A DNA stretch of 7,817 nucleotides from Marinosulfonomonas sp. (GTDB lineage: Bacteria > Pseudomonadota > Alphaproteobacteria > Rhodobacterales > Rhodobacteraceae). Below, piece after piece: positions 1 through 5,231 of this stretch. Every line of letters starts with the position of its first letter. The stretch's first letter is position 1. The notes under the pieces were generated by a model. The model ran no database searches. It was not told the origin of the DNA and saw only the letters and a list, made by a program, of their open reading frames with translations. The position numbers and the translations under genes are program-made. Where the stretch lies: positions 1-7,817 of the forward strand of contig WGBJ01000015.1 in the NCBI GenBank assembly GCA_015494385.1, written 5' to 3'.

Positions 1-325
1 CGGCGGTGCCCGCCATCAGGTGACATTCCAGCACATCGGGGATTTTGGCAACTTCGCGCTCGAACGCCTCCAGCACTTCATCGGCTTGACCGGACAAAGT
101 AATTTCCACAAACACGGTCGAAGGGCGGCCCAGTTTGCGCGGATCCAGCAGCGCAACATAGTCTTTGATAAAGCCGTCCGTTTCCAGCCGCTGCACCCGA
201 CGGTGACAGGCCGAGGGCGACAGGTTCACCTTTTCGGACAGATCCGCATTCGACATCCGTCCGCGCTTTTGCAGGGCGACAAGGATACGGCGGTCTATAC
301 TGTCCAGTTCCGATATTGCGCTCAT
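1..325 (-). CDS. Lrp/AsnC-family transcriptional regulator (partial, C-terminus outside window)
   Basis: The first 108 residues are visible and run off the left edge without a stop. The protein begins MSAISELDSIDRRILVALQK, the typical start of an Lrp/AsnC winged helix-turn-helix. The recognition helix lies around residues 35-48 (LSPSACHRRVQRLE), followed by the wing (DGFIKDYVALLDP). From about residue 68 the ligand-binding RAM domain starts (STVFVEITL) and is cut. ATG at 325-323 is preceded by AGGTG at 332-336, a 6-base spacer. Family members bind an amino acid through the RAM domain, form dimers or octamers and often control the gene next door. This one is divergent from alanine dehydrogenase with 125 bases between them, so an AldR-like role as alanine-responsive regulator of ald, and of itself, is inferred. 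The family call is secure; the ligand and target rest on context. Confidence 0.93.
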   Translation of the reverse strand, partial: MSAISELDSIDRRILVALQKRGRMSNADLSEKVNLSPSACHRRVQRLETDGFIKDYVALLDPRKLGRPSTVFVEITLSGQADEVLEAFEREVAKIPDVLECHLMAGTA

Positions 326-450
326 TTCTTTCACCTATTTAACTAATGGCAGGATAACCTTGCGCAGTTAGCGCTATTCCCACCCGTTCTTTTCAAAGCA
401 ATTGCGTGGAAAGGTCAATAGCTTGCGCATATAGGCAAGGAGGAAATGCC
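326..450. promoter_or_regulatory. Divergent promoter/operator region between the Lrp-type regulator and ald
   Basis: This 125-base gap must hold the start signals for both divergent genes. Three copies of TTGCGYR occur at 360-366 (TTGCGCA), 402-408 (TTGCGTG) and 423-429 (TTGCGCA), with starts 42 and 21 bases apart, or about four and two helical turns. A related TTGCGCT is at 316-322 inside the regulator's first codons. Lrp/AsnC proteins typically bind several sites on one DNA face, so these are candidate operator half-sites, by inference only. I could not pick convincing -35/-10 hexamers. Confidence 0.5.
437..444 (+). promoter_or_regulatory. Ribosome binding site of ald (decides the start)
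   Basis: AAGGAGGA lies 6 bases before ATG at 451 and is a near-perfect Shine-Dalgarno. It settles the start at 451. An in-frame ATG at 406 would add 15 residues (MERSIACAYRQGGNA) that do not belong to the family and would place this site inside the coding region. Confidence 0.9.
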
Positions 451-1566
451 ATGATTATCGGATGTCCGAAAGAGATCAAACCACAGGAATTCCGCGTCGG
501 GATGACGCCGATTGCTGCCGGTGAAGCGGTGGCGCACGGCCATAAGGTTGTGATTGAAACGCAGGCCGGAATTGGTGCCGGTTTCCCCGACGAGGATTAT
601 ATCGCGGCAGGGGCCGAGATCCTTGGCACAGCCGCCGAGGTGTTCAAAACCGCCGATATGATCGTCAAGGTGAAGGAACCGCAAGCGATCGAGCGCAAGA
701 TGCTGCGCGAGGGTCAGGTGCTGTTCACCTATCTGCACCTTGCGCCAGACCCCGAGCAGACCAAAGACCTGCTGGCCAGCGGTTGCACCGCGATTGCTTA
801 TGAAACCGTGACCGACGACAACGGCGGCCTGCCCCTGCTGGCACCGATGTCCGAGGTGGCGGGCAAACTGGCGCCGCAAGTGGGCGCGTGGACCCTGCAA
901 AAGGCCAACGGCGGACGTGGCGTTCTGATGGGTGGCGTGCCCGGTGTGGCCCCTGCCCGCGTTGTCGTGATCGGCGGCGGGGTGGTCGGCACCCATGCGG
1001 CGCGGGTTGCCGCAGGCATGGGAGCGGATGTAACGGTTCTGGACCGCTCACTGGCGCGGCTGCGTTATCTGGACGATGTGTTCGGGCGTGATTTCAAGAC
1101 CAGCTATGCCAGTGCCGGCAACACCATCGAACTGGTGCGACAGGCCGATATGGTTGTCGGCGCGGTTCTGGTTCCGGGGGCAGCCGCGCCCAAACTGGTT
1201 TCACGCGCACAACTGTCGGAAATGAAACCGGGTGCGGTGCTGGTGGATGTGGCGATTGATCAGGGCGGATGTTTTGAAACCTCGCATGCCACCACCCATC
1301 AGGACCCGATTTACGAGGTGGACGGCATCATGCACTACTGCGTGGCCAACATGCCCGGCGCGGTTGCCCGCACCTCGACCATCGCCCTTGGCAATGCGAC
1401 GATGCCTTTCATGCTGGCGCTGGCCGACAAGGGTTGGAAACAGGCCTGCAGTGATGATCCGCATCTGCTGAACGGGCTGAATGTCCATGCAGGGCAGCTG
1501 ACCTATTACGCGGTCGGCGAAGCCTTGGGGATCGACGTGATCTCGCCTTCACTGGTGATCAAGTAA
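451..1566 (+). CDS. ald: Alanine dehydrogenase (NAD-dependent)
   Basis: Cytoplasmic enzyme that reversibly oxidises L-alanine to pyruvate and ammonia with NAD+. The protein is 371 residues, the usual family length, starting MIIGCPKEIKPQEFRVG. Residues known to matter in characterised alanine dehydrogenases fall at the same numbers: Arg15, Lys75 (in VKVKEP), His96 (in YLHLAPD) and Asp270 (in AIDQGG). The Rossmann nucleotide motif is GGGVVG at 175-180, with Asp198 at the end of the second strand (TVLDRS), consistent with NAD rather than NADP. The C-terminal part carries the conserved stretch with NMPGAVARTST. The divergent Lrp-type regulator suggests alanine-induced expression. In related bacteria the enzyme serves alanine catabolism and regenerates pyruvate for aminotransferases such as taurine-pyruvate aminotransferase; that use here is inference. 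A strong terminator follows the stop. Confidence 0.98.
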   Translation: MIIGCPKEIKPQEFRVGMTPIAAGEAVAHGHKVVIETQAGIGAGFPDEDYIAAGAEILGTAAEVFKTADMIVKVKEPQAIERKMLREGQVLFTYLHLAPDPEQTKDLLASGCTAIAYETVTDDNGGLPLLAPMSEVAGKLAPQVGAWTLQKANGGRGVLMGGVPGVAPARVVVIGGGVVGTHAARVAAGMGADVTVLDRSLARLRYLDDVFGRDFKTSYASAGNTIELVRQADMVVGAVLVPGAAAPKLVSRAQLSEMKPGAVLVDVAIDQGGCFETSHATTHQDPIYEVDGIMHYCVANMPGAVARTSTIALGNATMPFMLALADKGWKQACSDDPHLLNGLNVHAGQLTYYAVGEALGIDVISPSLVIK

Positions 1567-1570
1567 CAAA

Positions 1571-1601
1571 AAAGGCCCGCCGGAATATTCGGCGGGCCTT
1601 T
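1571..1601. terminator. Bidirectional Rho-independent terminator between ald and mscL
   Basis: AAAGGCCCGCCG at 1571-1582 pairs perfectly with CGGCGGGCCTTT at 1590-1601, giving a 12-bp stem with a 7-base loop (GAATATT). The hairpin is flanked by A-runs on the left and T-runs on the right, so it ends in a U-tract read in either direction. It starts 5 bases after the ald stop and lies 18 bases beyond the mscL stop, so it can end both convergent transcripts. Confidence 0.92.
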
Positions 1602-1618
1602 TCAGGAATTTTACAGAC

Positions 1619-2029
1619 TTACTTCTTCAGCGAAGCAGCGATCTCTTTCAACAGATCAATCTCGCTTGGCCCCGGATCGGCTGCGGGTGCCTCTTCTTCT
1701 TTTTTCTTGGTTTTGTTCATAGCCTTGACCAACATAAACACCACAAAGGCGACGATCAGGAAGTTGATAATTGCCATAATGAAACGGCCATAGGCAAACA
1801 CAGCGGCACCGGCCTCTTCGGCTTCCTTGATTGAATTATATTCGCCGTCACCCAACAGAATATACAAGCCCGAGAAATCAACCCCGCCCATGAACAGGCT
1901 GATGATTGGATTGATCAGGTCCGATACCAGTGATCCGACGATTGCGGTGAATGCAGCACCGATGATGATACCAACGGCCATGTCCATGACATTGCCCTTG
2001 GCGATAAAATCTTTGAACTCTTTAAGCAT
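1619..2029 (-). CDS. mscL: Large-conductance mechanosensitive channel MscL
   Basis: Inner-membrane channel that opens under membrane tension on hypo-osmotic shock and releases small solutes. The 136-residue length is normal. It starts with the amphipathic helix [20 protein letters not shown], the family signature. TM1 spans about residues 15-45 and includes the glycine/alanine-rich pore stretch ([14 protein letters not shown]). A periplasmic loop follows at about 46-77 ([19 protein letters not shown]), then TM2 at about 78-103 ([18 protein letters not shown]). A basic cluster (KTKKK, 106-110) and the C-terminal helix ([14 protein letters not shown]) form the cytoplasmic bundle. Family members are homopentamers. 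ATG at 2029 has only a weak upstream GGGA. The gene converges on ald across a shared terminator and is divergent from the glutathione transferase gene. No regulator is apparent. Confidence 0.98.
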   Translation of the reverse strand: MLKEFKDFIAKGNVMDMAVGIIIGAAFTAIVGSLVSDLINPIISLFMGGVDFSGLYILLGDGEYNSIKEAEEAGAAVFAYGRFIMAIINFLIVAFVVFMLVKAMNKTKKKEEEAPAADPGPSEIDLLKEIAASLKK

Positions 2030-2074
2030 GATTACGTCCCATTTTCCCAGTTCGTTTATGCGCGTTTCATTTTT

Positions 2075-2102
2075 CTATTGCGCGTGCGCGCACAGCCAAT
2101 AG
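2075..2102. promoter_or_regulatory. Interrupted 28-bp dyad between mscL and the glutathione transferase
   Basis: CTATTG at 2075-2080 and CAATAG at 2097-2102 are perfect inverted arms. They are coaxial (centre 2088.5) with a perfect 10-base palindrome, GTGCGCGCAC, at 2084-2093, with three non-pairing bases on each side. It sits 46 bases before the mscL start and 78 before the transferase start, a plausible place for an operator serving the divergent pair. The remainder of the 2030-2180 gap shows only a weak GGGGA/TCCCC inverted pair (2135-2139, 2155-2159) and no promoter hexamers I would defend. Confidence 0.4.
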
Positions 2103-2180
2103 CATGGAAATCAACCATTCGGTAACTTTTTATCGGGGAAAAAAGGCTTATGTCTCCCCTGAACCATAACGGAGCATCCC

Positions 2181-2882
2181 ATGACCGACCTGTCTGATTT
2201 TATGATCGCCAAGCGCTGGCCCCCGAAAAACCCCGATGTCATTCAGTATTACGGCTTTCCGACCCCGAACGGGGTGAAGGTCAGTATTGCGCTTGAGGAA
2301 CTGGAATTGCCCTATGAGGCGCATAAGGTATCTTTTGCGGATGGCGATCAGTTCACACCGGAATTCCTGTCGCTGAACCCGAACAACAAAATTCCGGCGA
2401 TCATTGATCCAAACGGACCGGACGGCAAACCGATGCCGCTGTTTGAATCCGGTGCAATCCTGATCTATCTGGCGGAAAAGACCGGTAAACTGATGCCCAA
2501 GGATCCAGTGGGCCGCTATCAGGTCATCCAATGGCTGATGTTCCAGATGGGCGGCATCGGACCGATGTTCGGCCAGTTGGGATACTTCACCCATTTCGCG
2601 GGAAAAGAGATCGAAGACCCCCGCCCCGCCAAACGCTACATCGAGGAAAGCGCGCGTTTGCTTGAGGTGCTGGACGGGCAGCTAGAGGGACGCGACTGGG
2701 TGTGTGGGGAATACTCCATCGCCGATATCGCGATCGCGCCGTGGCTGCGGATTGTGCGGGACCACTACAAGGCGGGCGATCTGGTGGATTGGGATGATCT
2801 GGACAATGTGCCGGCCTATCTGGACCGGTTTCTGGAACGTCCGGCAGTCTACAAGGGTCTGCGCCAGCCGCCGCGCGACTGA
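2181..2882 (+). CDS. Glutathione S-transferase, YfcG/YghU-like (Nu-class-like)
   Basis: A 233-residue cytoplasmic protein with an N-terminal thioredoxin fold (about 20-103) and a C-terminal helical domain (about 110-230). Key motifs are TPNG at 28-31, matching the Thr/Asn active-site motif of E. coli YfcG, then NKIPAI at 69-74 with the cis-proline and ESGAILIYLAEK at 89-100 for gamma-glutamyl binding. The helical domain has QWLMFQMGGIGPMFGQ at 117-132 and the N-capping motif SIADIAIAPW at 179-188. YfcG and YghU bind glutathione (including GSSG) and act as disulfide-bond reductases with little classic transferase activity, so a redox role is more likely than drug conjugation. About 19 residues precede the first strand, more than in YfcG. 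GGAG at 2171-2174, 6 bases upstream, supports the start at 2181. It is a single-gene unit, divergent from mscL. The true substrate is unknown. Confidence 0.93.
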   Translation: MTDLSDFMIAKRWPPKNPDVIQYYGFPTPNGVKVSIALEELELPYEAHKVSFADGDQFTPEFLSLNPNNKIPAIIDPNGPDGKPMPLFESGAILIYLAEKTGKLMPKDPVGRYQVIQWLMFQMGGIGPMFGQLGYFTHFAGKEIEDPRPAKRYIEESARLLEVLDGQLEGRDWVCGEYSIADIAIAPWLRIVRDHYKAGDLVDWDDLDNVPAYLDRFLERPAVYKGLRQPPRD

Positions 2883-2892
2883 TCTTACAGCT

Positions 2893-2954
2893 GCCCCGGA
2901 CCTGATCCGGGGCCTACCCCTGTTTGTCAGAAGGTCCCGCATCAGATGCGGGAC
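2893..2954. repeat. Pair of GC-rich palindromes (REP-like) between convergent genes
   Basis: Two hairpins of identical design lie 20 bases apart. The first is GCCCCGGA (2893-2900) paired with TCCGGGGC (2906-2913); the second is GTCCCGCA (2934-2941) paired with TGCGGGAC (2947-2954). Each has an 8-bp perfect stem and a 5-base loop. They fill nearly all of the 78-base gap between the convergent transferase and GMC genes. No good U-tract follows either one, so they are not canonical terminators, though they may stabilise 3' ends. Similar 'GGACCTGATCC' palindromes are, to my recollection, dispersed in Rhodobacteraceae genomes. Confidence 0.7.
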
Positions 2955-2960
2955 AACACG

Positions 2961-4562
2961 CTACCCGCCCCGCCGGATCATATCGGCCGCTTTTTCCGCA
3001 ATCATGATGGTGGGCGCATTGGTATTGCCGCCTACCAGACGCGGCATCACCGAGGCATCCACCACCCGCAAACCGGCCACCCCGCGCACCCGCAGTTCGG
3101 GATCAACCACCGCCATATCATCCCGCCCCATGCGGCAGGTGCCGACAGGGTGGTAAATCGTATCCGCCCGCGCCCTGATGTCGGCCTCGTATCCCGCATC
3201 CGTCCCGTCCACCGGATACAGCCGCCTGCCCCGCCAGGGGGCCAGCGGTTCGGCCTTCAGCAGATCATCCATAATCCGCGCCCCCCGCACCAGTGTTTGC
3301 AAATCGGCAGGGTCCGACAGGAACGCCGGATCAATCAGCGGAGGGCTGGCGGGGTTGGCATCCATCAGCCCAACAGTGCCACGGCTTTGCGGACGCAACA
3401 CGCAGACATGACAACTGAACCCGTGCGCCAGATGAATTTTGCGCATGTGCTGATCCACAATCCCGATCACGAAATGCAGTTGCAAATCCGGCCGCTCCTG
3501 CGCTGGATCAGACCGCAAAAACGCACCGCCCTCGGCAAAGGGCGTGGTGAACATCCCCTCGCCCGACTTGCGCCATTTCAACCCCGCACGGGCCAGTTGC
3601 ATCAGGCCAATCGGGTTCAGCCCGATCACATCGCGGCGCTTGGATTTATAGGAAATTATGTAATCCAGATGGTCCTGCAGGTTCTGCCCCACACCGGGCA
3701 ATTCCTGTTCCACCTTGATCCCGTGCGCCTGCAATTCCTCTGCCGACCCAATCCCCGACAGCATCAGCAGCTTTGGCGACCCAAACGCCCCCGCCGACAA
3801 GATCACCTCGCGCCGCGCCTTTATTTCGTGGCCAGCACCCTTGCGCCTGTAGGCCACCCCGACGGCACGCCCACCCTCGATCAAAATACGCGTTACTTCG
3901 GCCCGTGTAATCACCGTCAGGTTCTTGCGCCCCAGCACCGGATGCAAATAGGCCGCCGCCGCTGAACAACGCTCGCCCTTCTGCACCCCCTCAGAAAACT
4001 GCGTCACCTGATACAGGCCCACGCCCTCTTGCCGTGGGCCGTTAAAATCGTCATTTCGGCGGATTTGCTGTGCCTCTGCCGCCTCGATAAACGCTTGCGA
4101 GATGCCCAGCGGTGCGTTTTGGTCCGCCACTTTCAGCGGCCCGTCAGCACCATGCAACGCACCCGTGCGCACATTCCCCTCGGCCCGCTTGAAATAGGGC
4201 AGCACATCATCCCAGCCCCAGCCATCGCACCCCAAATCGGCCCATTCATCGTAATCCTTGGGATGCCCGCGCAAATACAACATCGCGTTGATCGCGCTGG
4301 ACCCGCCCAACGTGCGTCCGCGCGGCTGAAACCCGCGCCGCCCGTTCAGCCCCGCCTGCGGCACCGTATGAAACGCCCAGTTGTTGATCTTTGGCCGCCC
4401 CGACACCATCGCCGCCACCAGCGCGGGCGCACGGATAAAGATGTCCTTGCCCGCCCCGCCGGATTCCAGCAGGCAAACGGAAACATCCGCATCCTCGCTT
4501 AGACGTGCCGCCAGAACACAGCCCGCCGAGCCACCACCGATAATGATATAGTCAAAGGTCAT
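2961..4562 (-). CDS. GMC-family FAD-dependent oxidoreductase (choline/alcohol dehydrogenase-like)
   Basis: A 533-residue flavoprotein, the usual GMC length. The FAD-binding dinucleotide fold opens the protein (DYIIIGGGSAG, residues 4-14, with Glu33 ending the second strand). The GMC signature follows (RGRTLGGSSAINAMLYLRG, 81-99). The active-site His is His471 in YHPVGTCRMG, and its partner Asn is in GGNTNAPTIMIAEKAAD (Asn513/Asn515). The C-terminus resembles AlkJ-type alcohol dehydrogenases at least as much as BetA choline dehydrogenase. It probably oxidises an alcohol to an aldehyde and passes electrons to a quinone or other acceptor; the substrate cannot be read from sequence and no betaine genes are adjacent. 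I prefer ATG at 4562 because it sets the family's usual 3-residue lead before DYIIIGGG. An in-frame GTG at 4586 would add 8 residues. Neither has a good ribosome binding site. A strong hairpin sits 35 bases upstream. Confidence 0.93.
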   Translation of the reverse strand: MTFDYIIIGGGSAGCVLAARLSEDADVSVCLLESGGAGKDIFIRAPALVAAMVSGRPKINNWAFHTVPQAGLNGRRGFQPRGRTLGGSSAINAMLYLRGHPKDYDEWADLGCDGWGWDDVLPYFKRAEGNVRTGALHGADGPLKVADQNAPLGISQAFIEAAEAQQIRRNDDFNGPRQEGVGLYQVTQFSEGVQKGERCSAAAAYLHPVLGRKNLTVITRAEVTRILIEGGRAVGVAYRRKGAGHEIKARREVILSAGAFGSPKLLMLSGIGSAEELQAHGIKVEQELPGVGQNLQDHLDYIISYKSKRRDVIGLNPIGLMQLARAGLKWRKSGEGMFTTPFAEGGAFLRSDPAQERPDLQLHFVIGIVDQHMRKIHLAHGFSCHVCVLRPQSRGTVGLMDANPASPPLIDPAFLSDPADLQTLVRGARIMDDLLKAEPLAPWRGRRLYPVDGTDAGYEADIRARADTIYHPVGTCRMGRDDMAVVDPELRVRGVAGLRVVDASVMPRLVGGNTNAPTIMIAEKAADMIRRGG

Positions 4563-4597
4563 AAGACCCAGCTTAGGGCAATTCACATAAATAATGA

Positions 4598-4655
4598 ATC
4601 AGATTTCCCATTGAACGCAGGTGCCCGCACCCGCTGCCTCAATGGAAAATCTGAT
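4598..4655. repeat. Long near-perfect inverted repeat (hairpin) between the YtoQ-family and GMC genes
   Basis: ATCAGATTTCCCATTGA (4598-4614) and TCAATGGAAAATCTGAT (4639-4655) pair over 17 bases with one mismatch. The 24-base interior folds further: GCAG (4617-4620) with CTGC (4634-4637), and GTG (4621-4623) with CAC (4628-4630). It lies 9 bases after the stop of the upstream gene and 35 bases before the GMC ATG. Read on the minus strand it is followed by TCATTATTTATG, which is T-rich but not a clean U-tract. It may be a terminator, a 5'-leader structure for the GMC gene, a protein-binding dyad, or a small dispersed repeat. Confidence 0.8.
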
Positions 4656-4664
4656 ACTTCTGGT

Positions 4665-5126
4665 TTAGGAATGTGAAATGCCCCGAGGCAATTCACCCGT
4701 CAACACATAGCGCAAAATCTGCACCACCTGCGCCGGCTCCTCGGCCACAGCCAAAGCCGCCGCGTCCACCTCTTTCAACGCGTGCTGATGGTCCGGCCCG
4801 TGCAACACGATCAGGGACTTGCCCAACGCCGCCGCATAGCCCGCATCAAAGGCCGCGTTCCACTGTTTGTATTTATCACCAAAGCGCACCACCACCACAT
4901 CGGCATCCGCAATCCCCTTGCGGGTGCGGATCGCGTTCAGCTTGGCGCCTTTGTGGTCATGCCAGAACTTGTCAGGCTCGGCCCCCAGAATGGCCACCCC
5001 GCAATCATCCGAAGCGTCGTGATCGGTCACCGGTGCGGAAAATTCCACATCCAGCCCCTTGGCCCCGTCAATAATCTGTTCACGCCAGTCCGTGTGAATT
5101 TCACCCGATAGATAAACTTTCAACAT
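4665..5126 (-). CDS. ytoQ: YtoQ-family protein of unknown function
   Basis: A 153-residue soluble protein starting MLKVYLSGEIHTDWREQI, the recognisable start of the YtoQ family (B. subtilis YtoQ is of similar size). Conserved blocks include SAPVTDHDASDDCG (30-43), NAIRTRKGIADADVVVVRFGDKYKQWNAAFDAGYAAALGKSLIVL. That second block (64-108) looks like the core of nucleoside 2-deoxyribosyltransferase-like proteins, where a strand (ADVVVV) is followed by a helix carrying an acidic residue before GYA and ALGK; here the acidic residue is Asp94. A nucleotide- or nucleoside-related activity is inference; no function is established that I know of. The start at 5126 is fixed by GGAGG at 5132-5136 with a 5-base spacer. 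An in-frame ATG 30 codons upstream lies in a hairpin loop and adds non-family sequence. It follows pheT by 105 bases on the same strand, with hairpins between. Confidence 0.88.
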   Translation of the reverse strand: MLKVYLSGEIHTDWREQIIDGAKGLDVEFSAPVTDHDASDDCGVAILGAEPDKFWHDHKGAKLNAIRTRKGIADADVVVVRFGDKYKQWNAAFDAGYAAALGKSLIVLHGPDHQHALKEVDAAALAVAEEPAQVVQILRYVLTGELPRGISHS

Positions 5127-5131
5127 CCCCG

Positions 5132-5136
5132 CCTCC
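5132..5136 (-). promoter_or_regulatory. Ribosome binding site of the YtoQ-family gene (decides the start)
   Basis: GGAGG on the minus strand lies 5 bases before ATG at 5126-5124. It supports this start over an in-frame ATG at 5216, which would place the site inside the coding region. Confidence 0.82.
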
Positions 5137-5177
5137 ATCTTTGTTCCAGAAATATCCGCGCCGCAGGCAATACCCGA

Positions 5178-5222
5178 GGCCCCTTTACGGGGCCGAGATA
5201 TAAAGCGGCCCCGCATGGGGCC
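5178..5222 (-). terminator. Twin GC hairpins downstream of pheT, probable terminator
   Basis: GGCCCC (5207-5212) pairs with GGGGCC (5217-5222) around a 4-base loop. This begins 9 bases after the pheT stop and is followed on the minus strand by GCTTTATAT, a weak U-tract. A second hairpin with the same 6-bp arms lies at 5178-5183/5189-5194 with a 5-base loop and no U-tract. The first is a reasonable but weak Rho-independent terminator; read-through to the YtoQ-family gene cannot be excluded. Its ribosome binding site and perhaps its own promoter lie in the remaining 51 bases (5127-5177), where I see no clear hexamers. Confidence 0.55.
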
Positions 5223-5231
5223 ACAATTAAC

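Noticed and set aside
20..346. A 108-codon open frame on the plus strand at the left edge
   Set aside because: It is antisense to the Lrp/AsnC regulator, which has a clear helix-turn-helix and ribosome binding site and runs off the window edge.
406..450. N-terminal extension of alanine dehydrogenase to ATG 406
   Set aside because: The strong AAGGAGGA before 451 and the match of catalytic residue numbers (15, 75, 96, 270) to characterised enzymes fix the start at 451.
415..996. A 193-codon open frame on the minus strand opposite ald
   Set aside because: It is the antisense shadow of ald, whose catalytic residues are all in place, and it shows no motif of its own.
2946..3965. A 339-codon open frame on the plus strand opposite the GMC oxidoreductase
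   Set aside because: It is antisense to a well-supported GMC gene, rich in Pro/Arg/His/Gln, has no family motif, and its start falls in the palindromic repeat.
4598..4655. The long inverted repeat as the ends of an insertion sequence
   Set aside because: Only 24 bases separate the arms, so there is no room for a transposase, and no target-site duplication is evident at the outer flanks.
5127..5216. N-terminal extension of the YtoQ-family protein to an ATG at 5216
   Set aside because: The 30 extra residues are not family-like, the ATG sits in a hairpin loop, and a good ribosome binding site lies just before the internal ATG at 5126.
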